64,000 nucleotides of DNA, taken from contig CAZUNO010000008.1 in the NCBI GenBank assembly GCA_964621445.1, positions 38,483-102,482 on the forward strand. The letters run 5' to 3'. Below are positions 1 through 8,053 of this stretch, piece after piece; the stretch's first letter is position 1, and every line of letters begins with the position of its first letter. Made by a program: the position numbers and the translations under genes. Under the pieces are notes generated by a model. It searched no databases and had not been told where the DNA came from. It saw only the letters and a program-made list of their open reading frames with translations. This stretch comes from CAZUNO01 sp964621445 [NCBI: Candidatus Hadarchaeota archaeon]. GTDB taxonomy: Archaea > CAYQAE01 > CAYVLA01.

Positions 1-54
1 GGTGCCAGCCGGTCCTGCACCGGCGATTGCGGCGTCACATGGAGGGCTATCCAT
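1..54 (-). CDS. FAD-dependent oxidoreductase, N-terminal fragment (geranylgeranyl reductase-like)
   Basis: Only the first 18 codons are in the window; the gene runs off the left edge. They read MDSPPCDAAIAGAGPAGT, with a short beta strand followed by GxGxxG, the dinucleotide-binding motif at the start of FAD-dependent oxidoreductases. In archaea this exact style of N-terminus is common in the geranylgeranyl reductase family, which saturates isoprenoid lipid chains, but 18 residues cannot separate that family from other flavoproteins. The ATG lies about 22 bases from the centre of a palindromic TATA box shared with the next gene, which fits a leaderless transcript. Confidence 0.6.
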   Translation of the reverse strand, partial: MDSPPCDAAIAGAGPAGT

Positions 55-71
55 GTTTAGGCATCGAAACT

Positions 72-81
72 CTTATATAAG
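72..81. promoter_or_regulatory. Palindromic TATA box between divergent genes
   Basis: CTTATATAAG is a perfect ten-base palindrome between two divergent starts. Its centre is about 22 bases from the leftward ATG and about 20-28 bases from rightward GTG codons at 96 and 105. It could place the polymerase in both directions and give nearly leaderless mRNAs. Promoter use is inferred from spacing only. Confidence 0.55.
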
Positions 82-95
82 TATGTGAGCGACTG

Positions 96-461
96 GTGTG
101 TCCAGTGGTTACAAAGAATCCTTTAAGCGAAGGGAGGACGGGGCTGACCCTGCTCCTCTTTCTACCCCTGTTGGTAGTCATATCCTTTCTTATCGTTCCG
201 GATGCGGCCAGGATGGTTCTAGGGCTTGTCCTAGTGTTGTTTATACCTGGTTTCGCCATGGTTTATGCCCTCTTTCAGGATGATGAAATCGACGATATAG
301 AGAGGATAGCCCTGAGTTTTGGGTTGAGCATATGCATCGTTGTTTTCGATGGGCTGGCCCTAAACTACATCTGGAACCTAACCCTCCTACCAATCGTCCT
401 CTCCCTCTCCCTGATCAGCGGCGTTTTCACGCTGATAGGTTACCTTAGAAGAAGGACCTAG
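96..461 (+). CDS. Small DUF1616-like integral membrane protein
   Basis: A 121-residue protein made almost entirely of four hydrophobic segments, at about residues 17-37, 39-62, 72-94 and 95-116, with a basic RRRT end. The pattern resembles the membrane half of archaeal DUF1616 proteins, which usually continue into an outer domain that is missing here. Function is unknown. GTG codons at 96 and 105 are both possible starts; the second sits better for a leaderless mRNA from the TATA box at 72-81. The gene is followed after 30 bases by pth2 and may be co-transcribed with it. The DUF1616 assignment is tentative. Confidence 0.6.
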   Translation: MCPVVTKNPLSEGRTGLTLLLFLPLLVVISFLIVPDAARMVLGLVLVLFIPGFAMVYALFQDDEIDDIERIALSFGLSICIVVFDGLALNYIWNLTLLPIVLSLSLISGVFTLIGYLRRRT

Positions 462-491
462 GGACCAGTTTTAGCTTCGGGAAGTGTATAT

Positions 492-848
492 GTGGAATAT
501 AAGCAAGTGATAGTGCTAAGAGCAGACCTGGATATGTCCCGAGGCAAGTTAGCGGCACAGGCCTGTCACGCTTGCCTTGGCGTTTCGGAGAGGGCAAGAA
601 AACGGGACCCCGAGAAATGGGAGGAGTGGCTGGAGGAGGGGGGTCGTAAGATCGTTTTAAAGGTTAGTTCAGAACGGGAGCTATTTGAGATTAAGGAGGA
701 TGGCAAGGCACTGGGCATTGATACCTACCTGGTGAAGGATCGCGGGCTGACTGAGATACCGTCGGGAACGGTAACCGCTCTGGGACTAGGTCCGGGAGAG
801 GAGAGCAGGATGGATCGAGTTACCGGCGATTTGTCCCTCCTGAAGTGA
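492..848 (+). CDS. pth2: Peptidyl-tRNA hydrolase, Pth2 family
   Basis: Cleaves the ester bond of peptidyl-tRNAs released early from ribosomes so that the tRNA can be reused. The 118 residues match the usual length of the archaeal/eukaryotic Pth2 fold. The N-terminal strand VIVLRADLDMSRGKLAAQ and the following ACHA segment are the family signature around the catalytic pocket, and the C-terminal part has the conserved TALGLGP turn. The start is GTG. Only 6 bases separate it from truD, so two RNA-processing enzymes form a small translation-related operon. Confidence 0.93.
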   Translation: MEYKQVIVLRADLDMSRGKLAAQACHACLGVSERARKRDPEKWEEWLEEGGRKIVLKVSSERELFEIKEDGKALGIDTYLVKDRGLTEIPSGTVTALGLGPGEESRMDRVTGDLSLLK

Positions 849-854
849 TATTCC

Positions 855-2168
855 ATGGAGATTCAGATCGCCAGCGAGGAGGCCATTGGACTTCTTTGCT
901 ATTCAACCACCCCCCCCGGCATCGGAGGGCGAATAAAGGATACCATCGAGGACTTCGTGGTGGAAGAGATTCTGGAAGGATGTCAAACCGTGCAGGTGGG
1001 CAGGGGTTTGGTGCCCACACCGCAAAGCGAGGGGGGCAAATACTGTCATTTCTGTCTGGAGAAGAGGGGAATCGATCTCTTTCAGGCAATTGAGCGAGTT
1101 TCAAAAGCCATTGGTGTCCATGGGAGGGATTTTTCATACCAGGGAACGAAGGATGCCAGGGCTATAACCTGCCAGCTGGTTTCCGTGAAGGGAGTCGATC
1201 CGGATCGGATGCCCGATTGGGGTCAGGGAAGGGTTAGGATCCATACCCCCTATTCGGCAACAGAGGAGCTGAGAAGAGGGGGGCACTGGGGAAATTCGTT
1301 TCTGGTGAAGATCAGGGGAGCGGATTGCAGCGGCCACCAGGCTGAGGACAGGGTAAGGGAGGTTGGATCCCAGATAGTTGAGAACGGGGGCGTCCCCAAC
1401 TTCTTTGGACACCAAAGATTCGGAACCACCAGATCAAACACCCATATAGTTGGATGCCACATGCTGGCAGGAGATTTTGAATCCGCGGTTCGAGAGTACC
1501 TTTGCGTACCCTACGAGGGGGAGAGGAAGGACGCGCTTGGGGCCAGGATGAGATTGATGGAGAACTGGGATCCCGAATCCGCATTGAACTACTTTCCCCA
1601 AAGGCTGAACTACGAGAGAATGATGTTGAAGCACCTATCTCTTCATAAAAATGACTATCTGGGGGCCCTGAGGCGTTTGCCCAATAACCTCCTCAGTCTT
1701 TTCCCCCGGGCATATCAATCATATCTCTTCAACCTCACCCTGTCCAGGAGATTAGGGGAGGAGGAATCTTTCTTACCCAGAGACGGCGATGTTATCGAGA
1801 AGGGTGACCTTTACCTTGCGGTTGGTGAGGATATCAGTCCCCATAAGGCAACCAAGGAGATGGAAAGGGGAGTAGCCCGGCTGGTCTATTCTGTGGTCGG
1901 ATACGCCTCGGCGGCACGGGGACCGCTTTCCTCGGATGTGGAGGAGACGATGGTTCGGGAGGGAGTTACTCCTGCCTTTTTCTATTCGAGGCAGCTTCCG
2001 GATCTAAACCCAGGTGGCTCCTATCGCCCTCTGCTTTCCCCGGTCATGGGCCTGAAGGTGGAGACCGCGGATAATGATCGTGTTGACCTCTCCTTCAAAC
2101 TCAGGAAGGGCTGCTATGCCACGGTGGTGCTCAGGGAGTTCATGAAGGCCGGTATCACGGCCTACTAG
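855..2168 (+). CDS. truD: tRNA pseudouridine(13) synthase TruD
   Basis: Isomerises a uridine in the D-arm of tRNA to pseudouridine. The 437-residue length is typical of archaeal TruD, which is longer than the bacterial enzyme. Key evidence is QGTKDARAITCQ at about residues 96-107, carrying the catalytic Asp near residue 100, and PNFFGHQRFG further on, the TruD signature. The central insertion typical of the family occupies roughly residues 210-340. It follows pth2 closely and probably shares its transcript. CHFCLEK near residue 64-70 lies in the N-terminal part where the substrate tRNA binds. Confidence 0.94.
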   Translation: MEIQIASEEAIGLLCYSTTPPGIGGRIKDTIEDFVVEEILEGCQTVQVGRGLVPTPQSEGGKYCHFCLEKRGIDLFQAIERVSKAIGVHGRDFSYQGTKDARAITCQLVSVKGVDPDRMPDWGQGRVRIHTPYSATEELRRGGHWGNSFLVKIRGADCSGHQAEDRVREVGSQIVENGGVPNFFGHQRFGTTRSNTHIVGCHMLAGDFESAVREYLCVPYEGERKDALGARMRLMENWDPESALNYFPQRLNYERMMLKHLSLHKNDYLGALRRLPNNLLSLFPRAYQSYLFNLTLSRRLGEEESFLPRDGDVIEKGDLYLAVGEDISPHKATKEMERGVARLVYSVVGYASAARGPLSSDVEETMVREGVTPAFFYSRQLPDLNPGGSYRPLLSPVMGLKVETADNDRVDLSFKLRKGCYATVVLREFMKAGITAY

Positions 2169-2188
2169 AGCCCTGGAGGTTACCGTCA

Positions 2189-2198
2189 CATATTTAAG
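2189..2198 (+). promoter_or_regulatory. TATA box upstream of sepF
   Basis: CATATTTAAG, about 80 bases before the sepF ATG and 20 bases after truD ends. A start site about 25 bases downstream would leave a leader of roughly 55 bases. This separates sepF from the pth2-truD unit. Confidence 0.5.
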
Positions 2199-2277
2199 CT
2201 AATTCCAAGTCCTGAAAAGGTTGCCGGACCGCTTCGAGTTGTCAAGATCGATGCCAATCAGGTAGAGAGGTATAGGA

Positions 2278-2628
2278 ATGAGTGAAGACGTTGAGATGAT
2301 GGAATTCAACGAGGACCTGATGACCGAGGAATCGTTCACCCGTTATCAGGAAATTCTCGTAAAGCCTGTCAAACTTTCCTCAGGGGACGACCTGGACGTC
2401 GTCTCAAGGGAGCTAAAGGAAGGTAATATCCTTCTCGTGAATCTATCTCCCCTGCAGTCTGAGGATCCCGAGATAGCTAGGGGGATAATAGATCAATTAA
2501 AGGGAGTTTGTACCGGCCTAGAGGGAGATATGGCCGCGGTTTCCGAGGACATAGTGCTTGTGGTGCCCTCCTTCGTCAGGATAGAAAAGGCCACGCCGGC
2601 AGAGGCTCAGGAAGAAGAATTTACCTGA
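2278..2628 (+). CDS. sepF: SepF-like cell division protein (DUF552)
   Basis: SepF is the archaeal membrane tether and polymerisation partner of FtsZ. The 116 residues contain the family core: a strand IL(V)KPVKL, a helix, the strand EGNILLVNLSPL at about residues 50-61, a long helix and VVPSFVRI near the end. An in-frame TAG at 2263-2265 stops any upstream extension. The N-terminus is therefore a short acidic stretch (MSEDVEMMEFNEDL) and not the amphipathic basic membrane-binding helix known in studied SepF proteins. The last 8 bases overlap the convergent fttA gene. The fold assignment is fairly secure; the divisome role here is inferred. Confidence 0.8.
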   Translation: MSEDVEMMEFNEDLMTEESFTRYQEILVKPVKLSSGDDLDVVSRELKEGNILLVNLSPLQSEDPEIARGIIDQLKGVCTGLEGDMAAVSEDIVLVVPSFVRIEKATPAEAQEEEFT

Positions 2629-4528
2629 AGCGAACCGTCTCTAGATTTTTTGGCGAAAATGCGCTTATTCTGAGCATACGTCCGATGGATCGGGATAGCT
2701 TTTCACCCTTATCGTAGTCCCCGTGCTGTACGAGAATCCTATTTGGCCGGGGTGATGCCTTCTTGATGTACCTGAGAAGCTGTCCCCTGTCTGAGTGACC
2801 GCTGAAGCCGCCTATGGTCTCTGACTTCATCTTCATCTTGATAACATTGAGCTTTCCCCCGTCATCGGTGGCGGCAACTTCCTTTAGACCTTCCTGGATC
2901 CTTCTTCCTAGAGAACCCTCCGCCTGGTAGCAGACGAATACCAGGGTGTTCTTGGGATCCGGTGCCAGGCGCTTGAAATACTCTATTACCGGGCCGCCGA
3001 CCATCATACCAGATGTTGCCAGGATAACACAGGGCTCGCCCTCGACCACGTCACCGAGTTCCCCCGGCTGGACGTTGTTAAATATGTCCGATAGGAAGGG
3101 GTTGTCCTCGTTATGGAGTATCCTGTTCTTGAGTTCGGAGGAGAGGTATTCCGGGTATGCGGTGTGAATGGCCGTTGCCGCCCGAATCATACCATGGAGA
3201 TAAACGGGCACCTGGTCCATTATCTTCTGGCGCATCTTCTCCTCGATGAGGATCATGAGTTCCTGGGCCCTGCCAACGCTGAGAACCGGTATTAGAACCT
3301 TTCCACCGCGCCTGGTGGTCTCGTTGATTATGCTGATCATCTTGCGTTCCGAGTCCTTCCGGGACTGCTGCATGTCCCTCGAGCCACCGTAGGTCGATTC
3401 CATGATCAGGCCTTCGAGACGCGGGAATTTTGACCTGGCCGGGGGCAATAGCCTGGTCTGGGCGAACTTGAAGTCGCTGGTGTATACGATATTGTACAGT
3501 CCCTCTCCTACGTGTAGGTGGGTGATGGCTGAGCCAAGTATGTGGCCCGCATTGTGAAAGGTAAGCCGGATGTCCGGCGAAATATCCCTCACATCACCGT
3601 ACCCCAAGGCGATGCTGTGTTTGATCATTTCCTTGATATCCTTCTTGGAGTATGGGGGGTCCTTGTCCTCCCTCATGGCGATGTCAAGGTAGTCGAGCTG
3701 GAGGAGGGTCATCAGGTCCCGGGTGGGTGGGGTGCAGTATGTGGGCCCCTCGTATCCGTACTTATATAGATAGGGAACGAAGCCACAGTGATCGAGATGA
3801 GCGTGGGAGAGGACCACCGCGTCAAGCTGGTCTATCTGGAACTCTGGCATGTTGAGATAGGGGAAGGCGCGGTCGGTATCCTGGCAGGCGATGTTAACCC
3901 CGCAATCAAGCATCACGCTGCTCTCGGCGGTCCTGATCAATTCACATGACCTTCCCACCTCGCGTGCGCCGCCTAGGAACGAAACTCTGATCCAGTCGGG
4001 CTCGCTCTCCGTCGTCCTGTAGATCCTTCTGCCAATCTTGCGGAGTATTCGCTTTCTTTCCTTGCTTTCGCTCTGGAGAGTGTTCTTTATGTCCTCCACT
4101 ATTTCGCTGGGGAGGGGCGGGGTCCTGTTCACGTTCGGTGTCCATCTGGTCTTTGCCGTGATCTCCCTTAGGGTGGAGCCGGATTTGCCAACCACCAGTC
4201 CCAGTTTCTTGGCGTCTATGATCACCTCTCCCGCTTCGCTATCGAAATCGATCTTGGTGATCCCGGCTTCATCAGGGACAATCTCCCTTATCTTCTGTTC
4301 CGCCTCCCTGGGGTCGGTCAAAACCGATTGATCGGCCCTGACGATAATCCTCTTCCTGACCTTCTTGGCCAGGCGACGGACTAGATTTCCGTTGTTTACC
4401 AGCAACTCCGGAGTGGTGGAGTATAGAACCAGGACGGGTCCCTCAAATTCCACGCTCGAAACCCAGGAGCTATCCGGTAGGAATTCTGCTACTTGTTTTC
4501 TTACTTCCTTGAGTTCATTGTTAGACAC
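2621..4528 (-). CDS. fttA: aCPSF1 (FttA) ribonuclease, KH plus metallo-beta-lactamase and beta-CASP
   Basis: Archaeal CPSF73 homologue known as transcription termination factor FttA, which cuts 3' ends of nascent transcripts. The 635 residues show the standard order: two N-terminal KH-type RNA-binding modules (the second with GLVVGKSGS at 110-118), then the metallo-beta-lactamase domain from about 180 with HAHLDH at 242-247, a long beta-CASP insert with ESTYGG, and C-terminal GFSGHSDRGQ with another metal-binding His. All catalytic motifs look intact. It has a TATA box about 30 bases upstream and a second possible promoter farther up, with a palindrome-rich stretch between. It converges on and overlaps sepF by 8 bases. 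Confidence 0.95.
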   Translation of the reverse strand: MSNNELKEVRKQVAEFLPDSSWVSSVEFEGPVLVLYSTTPELLVNNGNLVRRLAKKVRKRIIVRADQSVLTDPREAEQKIREIVPDEAGITKIDFDSEAGEVIIDAKKLGLVVGKSGSTLREITAKTRWTPNVNRTPPLPSEIVEDIKNTLQSESKERKRILRKIGRRIYRTTESEPDWIRVSFLGGAREVGRSCELIRTAESSVMLDCGVNIACQDTDRAFPYLNMPEFQIDQLDAVVLSHAHLDHCGFVPYLYKYGYEGPTYCTPPTRDLMTLLQLDYLDIAMREDKDPPYSKKDIKEMIKHSIALGYGDVRDISPDIRLTFHNAGHILGSAITHLHVGEGLYNIVYTSDFKFAQTRLLPPARSKFPRLEGLIMESTYGGSRDMQQSRKDSERKMISIINETTRRGGKVLIPVLSVGRAQELMILIEEKMRQKIMDQVPVYLHGMIRAATAIHTAYPEYLSSELKNRILHNEDNPFLSDIFNNVQPGELGDVVEGEPCVILATSGMMVGGPVIEYFKRLAPDPKNTLVFVCYQAEGSLGRRIQEGLKEVAATDDGGKLNVIKMKMKSETIGGFSGHSDRGQLLRYIKKASPRPNRILVQHGDYDKGEKLSRSIGRMLRISAFSPKNLETVRFR

Positions 4529-4555
4529 TGGTACACCCCTAGAAGGTGTGGAATC

Positions 4556-4564
4556 TAATATATG
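4556..4564 (-). promoter_or_regulatory. Proximal TATA box of fttA
   Basis: Read on the minus strand the box is CATATATTA, centred about 32 bases before the fttA ATG, so the transcript would be leaderless or nearly so. Confidence 0.5.
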
Positions 4565-4763
4565 TCCAATTACAAGATCTATTCATATCAATTCAGCAGT
4601 AATTGTGACTGTAGTCACCATGAATCAATAGAAAATACCCTCACATACCACGTATGGCCTGTTTATAACCTTGGACAAAAAACCATGTCTGCCGAGTCGG
4701 TGAAAATATTTCACACATCCCAGGAGACAAAAACCGTAAAAGGTGGACGTTGATCTCCAACGC

Positions 4764-4775
4764 GCTATATAAAGG
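4764..4775 (-). promoter_or_regulatory. Distal TATA-like promoter with upstream purine tract
   Basis: On the minus strand AGAAAACCTTTATATAG reads as a BRE-like A-rich tract followed by TTTATATA, close to the archaeal consensus. Transcription would begin near 4740 and give a leader or RNA of about 210 bases before fttA. The box can also be read on the plus strand, with a poorer upstream element. Confidence 0.4.
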
Positions 4776-4812
4776 TTTTCTTAACGATGGGGAGTGGGCC
4801 GTTATTTCCACA

Positions 4813-5631
4813 CTAGGATCCAATCACTATTCTGAGGAAGTTCCTCGTTGCGGGGGCGAGCCCTATGACCATTATCACCATCTTAATGAACAGCCTCATC
4901 TCCCTTTCCTCCACGTGCTCATCCAGCAGGTAGAGGACCAAGGGGAGGGCTAGCAGCTTCATGAGATACATTGCCGCTGCAGTCCCGGAAATATCGATCA
5001 GCGTCCTCGGCAAGACGTGTTGTTCAGCGTAATCGTAAAAGTCGATCCCGATGAAGGTCACCGTGGCGTCAACCAGGTGACAACCCAGGGCAGCCACGTT
5101 TTCCCTGTTCCAGAGAACCGGGAGCCGCTCTCCCCATTGAAGGTGAAGAAAGGCCAGAAATCCGCATATCCCAGCGGATAGGGCACCCATAGCCATTCCC
5201 GCAACCGGTCTTTCCACCATTCCAAGAAGGGGAAGTAGCTGGGAGGTGGCAAGCACGATGCCCACGGTTATCACCGTCTGCTTTACCTCAACTCCCGATA
5301 ATCTCCTAACCGCGAGGGCCAGGAGAAGGGATCCAGCGAATATGGCCATGGTGGTGATGTATATACCCGGTGAGATCAGTAGGTAGGTGTAGGGATATTT
5401 CCCCGCGTCCACTAGCACCCTGATACTGGTGGCCAGTACTAGGAAGGGCAGGAACATTAGGAAGAGGTCAAATTTGAACCGGTATCCAGTCTTCTTTATG
5501 GATTTGTAGGTTACTACCGCCGCAATCCCCAGTATCGCTCCGTATACCAGGGTATTTACCCAGTTATACCCGCTTCTTTCCCATATTGGGGAAATGAAAT
5601 ATCTGCGTATGATGTCAAGAAGGGAGTACAT
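4813..5631 (-). CDS. DUF63 family membrane protein
   Basis: A 272-residue integral membrane protein with about seven or eight hydrophobic helices and few polar loops. The N-terminal part ISPIWERSGYNWVNTLVYG and the following segment with DAGKYPYTYLLISPGIY match the archaeal DUF63 family, which is widespread in archaea and has no known function. No upstream ATG, GTG or TTG improves on the chosen start. The 5' end overlaps the promoter of egsA, the divergent lipid gene, so the two may be regulated together. Confidence 0.75.
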   Translation of the reverse strand: MYSLLDIIRRYFISPIWERSGYNWVNTLVYGAILGIAAVVTYKSIKKTGYRFKFDLFLMFLPFLVLATSIRVLVDAGKYPYTYLLISPGIYITTMAIFAGSLLLALAVRRLSGVEVKQTVITVGIVLATSQLLPLLGMVERPVAGMAMGALSAGICGFLAFLHLQWGERLPVLWNRENVAALGCHLVDATVTFIGIDFYDYAEQHVLPRTLIDISGTAAAMYLMKLLALPLVLYLLDEHVEEREMRLFIKMVIMVIGLAPATRNFLRIVIGS

Positions 5632-5640
5632 ATATTTAAG
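5631..5640 (+). promoter_or_regulatory. TATA box of egsA
   Basis: TATATTTAAG ends 43 bases before the TTG chosen for egsA. A start site near 5660 would leave a short leader containing the GGTGA ribosome binding site. The box lies across the first codon of the divergent DUF63 gene. Confidence 0.5.
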
Positions 5641-5683
5641 ATCAGCTCTAGATGGGGCGATTAAATGCTTCGGTGATTATGAC

Positions 5684-6733
5684 TTGAAAAGACCGAAGCG
5701 GATGGAACTTCCCCGGTACGTTGATATCGGATCGGGAATCCTCCGAGGTATTCCGGAAACACTCAATTCCATGAGGATTGAAGGTGACCTGCTGATAGTC
5801 ACAGGTCCTACAAAAACCAGGAAATACGGGGAGAGGGTCTTCGATTCGGCATCCTCTGAGAGAGACGCTGAACTTCTATCCGTGTCCGGAGGCAAGAAAG
5901 AGGCGGCGGAAAATCTTGAAAAGAGTATGGACTCTGATAACGCCGCCGTAGTTGTCGGTGTGGGCGGCGGTAAGACCATAGATATAGCGAAATATGCTGC
6001 CTATCGTGCTAACTCGGAGTTCGTTAGCATGCCCACGGTTCTATCCCACGACGGCATAGCCTCCTCCCGGGTTTCCATGCCCAGCTCTGGCAAGGTGGCC
6101 TCTATGGATGCGGTGGCTCCCATGGCCATAATAATGGACACCGAAATCATTGCCAGTGCTCCCTACCGCTTCCTGGCCGCGGGATGTGGAGATATCATCG
6201 GGAAGAACACCTCCGTCTTGGATTGGCAGTTGGCCTACAGGCTTGGAAAGGAGGATATAAGCGAGTACGCTTGCGCCCTGACCATGATGAGCGCCAAGAT
6301 AATAAGGGAGTCGGTTGAGGTGATCAGGACCGCAAGCGAAGATGGAGTGAGGATGGTGGCCAAGGCCCTTATGGGAAGCGGGGTGTCCATGAGCATAGCC
6401 GGTTCAAGCAGACCGGCTTCCGGTTCCGAGCACCTTTTCAGCCATGCGCTGGATTGCATTGCCCCGGAAGCGGCACTTCACGGTGAACAGGTTGGGTTGG
6501 GCACCATAATGATGATGTACCTCCACGGAGGGGACTGGGAATCGATAAGGGATTGTCTCATCAGGGTAGGCGCTCCAGTGACAGCAGAGGAAATTGGGAT
6601 CTCTGAAGAGAAGATAATCAAGGCGTTAACGGATTCACATAAGATAAGGCCCTCAAGATATACCATTCTGGGCAAATCGGGCCTGAGCAAGACGGCCGCA
6701 CGAAGACTAGCAAGGAGGACGGAAGTGATTTGA
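5684..6733 (+). CDS. egsA: sn-glycerol-1-phosphate dehydrogenase
   Basis: Reduces dihydroxyacetone phosphate to sn-glycerol 1-phosphate, the step that sets the archaeal stereochemistry of membrane lipids. The protein belongs to the iron/zinc-dependent alcohol dehydrogenase-like family. It has the nucleotide-binding GVGGGKTIDIAKY, the substrate and metal region SMPTVLSHDGIASSRVS, and metal ligands in CGDIIGK, HLFSHALD and ALHGEQVG. The reading frame is open to 5594, but homologues begin close to MELPRYVDIGSG, so I chose the TTG at 5684, preceded by GGTGA; the ATG at 5702 is the alternative. Its last four bases overlap the UPF0179 gene. Confidence 0.95.
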   Translation: MKRPKRMELPRYVDIGSGILRGIPETLNSMRIEGDLLIVTGPTKTRKYGERVFDSASSERDAELLSVSGGKKEAAENLEKSMDSDNAAVVVGVGGGKTIDIAKYAAYRANSEFVSMPTVLSHDGIASSRVSMPSSGKVASMDAVAPMAIIMDTEIIASAPYRFLAAGCGDIIGKNTSVLDWQLAYRLGKEDISEYACALTMMSAKIIRESVEVIRTASEDGVRMVAKALMGSGVSMSIAGSSRPASGSEHLFSHALDCIAPEAALHGEQVGLGTIMMMYLHGGDWESIRDCLIRVGAPVTAEEIGISEEKIIKALTDSHKIRPSRYTILGKSGLSKTAARRLARRTEVI

Positions 6734-7185
6734 TAACCCTAATAGGCAAGAAACTGGCAAAACCAGGACAGGAGTTCATTCACTACGGAGTGGGTGACTG
6801 TAAGGAATGCATGGGATGCAAATTGAGGAAGGTCTGTGACAATCTAAAGGTTGGGAGAAGGTACACCGTCAAGAGTTCAATGAACAAGCCCCATGAGAAA
6901 TGCAAGATACATGAGGAGGGAGTAATGCTGGTTGAGGTTGAGCCGGCGGAGATAGAGGTGTTAATCCCCTCCTCCCAGGCCAAGGAGAAGGAGGTTATCG
7001 CCTTCCTGAGTCCTGACTGTTCCAAATATTTCTGTGAGGATAGGGACCTATGCCACCCGGAAGGGATTGAGGACGGGGACAGGTGCCGTATTCTGAAGGT
7101 TAAGGAGAAGGAGCACAAGTGTGGGGAGGGAAACGAGCTGGCCCTGGTCCGACTGAAATTAGAGGGGGAAGAAGGTAAGGATTAA
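6730..7185 (+). CDS. UPF0179 family Cys-rich protein
   Basis: A 151-residue archaeal protein of unknown function. It has about ten cysteines grouped as CKECMGCKLRKVC near residues 24-37, then CSKYFC and DLC near 98-108, and single cysteines later. That spacing suggests an Fe-S cluster or zinc site. Lengths and motifs fit archaeal UPF0179 proteins. The TTG start overlaps the egsA stop (TTGATA), a 4-base overlap typical of translational coupling, so it may act with the lipid dehydrogenase or simply share its transcript. Confidence 0.85.
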   Translation: MITLIGKKLAKPGQEFIHYGVGDCKECMGCKLRKVCDNLKVGRRYTVKSSMNKPHEKCKIHEEGVMLVEVEPAEIEVLIPSSQAKEKEVIAFLSPDCSKYFCEDRDLCHPEGIEDGDRCRILKVKEKEHKCGEGNELALVRLKLEGEEGKD

Positions 7186-7187
7186 TC

Positions 7188-7922
7188 CTATTCGGCCTGC
7201 CCGACTTCCTCCGCCTCTGAGGAGTCCTGCTCCTGCTGTTCCTCGGATGGCTCGACCGCGAAACTGATCTTCTCTATCTCCGGGACGTGTTCCTCTATAT
7301 CATTTCGAATTAGGGAGCGAATGGCCTCCGTGGCCTGCTCGGACAGCTCTCCCGTATTCAGTTCTATTTCCGCTTCCTTCTCGGAGATATTGATAATATG
7401 GGAATCAGGGTCCATCCTCCTAAGGCGCCTGTCTATCAACCATCTTATCCTGGTCTCCGGATCGGTTGCCTCCCCCAGGACCTCCACTAGGTAATGCATT
7501 TCGCGACCCGCAAGGGGGTGATTGTAGTCCAGCCTTATTCTCCCGCCGCTGATGGACCTGATTATTGCTATGCCCCGGTTTGTCCGTACCGGGAGGCCTC
7601 GCACCGGGTTTATCCCTTTTTGCCTGAGAACGTTCTGGGTAACATGATCCATTAGCTTTGGATTCCTGTTTCCATAGGCGTTCTCCGGGGGCACGCCAAA
7701 CTCCTTCTCCTCCCCCACATCCATGTTTTTCAGGGCCTCATCAACCCCGGGGGTAGGCTTCCCGGACCCTACCACGGTGACAAATGGCCTGTATTTGGAT
7801 GGGTTATCCTCATCAAAAATCCCTGCATCCCGGGCAACCTGTTCGATCGTTGTCTTGGTGATCTTTCCGGTTGTTGCTATCTTCTCAACGTAATTTATTC
7901 TGGTGATGCTCCCCTCGTTCAA
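7188..7922 (-). CDS. FKBP-type peptidyl-prolyl isomerase, long archaeal form
   Basis: Speeds proline isomerisation and usually also acts as a folding chaperone in the cytoplasm. The 244 residues hold an FKBP core interrupted by an IF (insert-in-flap) domain, as in SlyD-like and archaeal long FKBPs. GSGKPTPGVDEALKNMDVGE and PPENAYGNRNP mark the FKBP side, NPVRGLPVRTNRG lies in the flap, and DYNHPLAGREMHYLVEV closes it. A C-terminal alpha/beta domain of about 85 residues ends in a Glu-rich tail. The start is TTG. It converges on the UPF0179 gene with a 2-base gap. Confidence 0.9.
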   Translation of the reverse strand: MNEGSITRINYVEKIATTGKITKTTIEQVARDAGIFDEDNPSKYRPFVTVVGSGKPTPGVDEALKNMDVGEEKEFGVPPENAYGNRNPKLMDHVTQNVLRQKGINPVRGLPVRTNRGIAIIRSISGGRIRLDYNHPLAGREMHYLVEVLGEATDPETRIRWLIDRRLRRMDPDSHIINISEKEAEIELNTGELSEQATEAIRSLIRNDIEEHVPEIEKISFAVEPSEEQQEQDSSEAEEVGQAE

Positions 7923-8010
7923 TTGAACACCCTGACCCCCATCGGCCGATCTGAATTAAACTGTTTAGCCCAGGGTCACCAGCCTCCATGCGGCCATTTA
8001 CCAGGGGCAA

Positions 8011-8020
8011 ATATTTATTA
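8011..8020 (+). promoter_or_regulatory. TATA box before a small acidic protein gene
   Basis: ATATTTATTA, followed by a start ATG 34 bases beyond its end and by a strong GGAGGAAAGG ribosome binding site just before that ATG. Confidence 0.45.
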
Positions 8021-8053
8021 GAATATTAAAACCGGTAGGTTGGAGGAAAGGTA

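Larger units (their letters stand above)
4529..4812. other. Intergenic region with three inverted repeats
   Basis: No credible protein gene. It holds three imperfectly spaced palindromes: GTGACT-GT-AGTCAC at 4605-4618, CATAC-CAC-GTATG at 4644-4656 and GTGAAA-ATA-TTTCAC at 4700-4714. All lie between a distal TATA-like box (4764-4775) and the proximal one (4556-4564) before fttA. It could be a structured leader of fttA, a cluster of operators or a small RNA gene. Confidence 0.5.
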
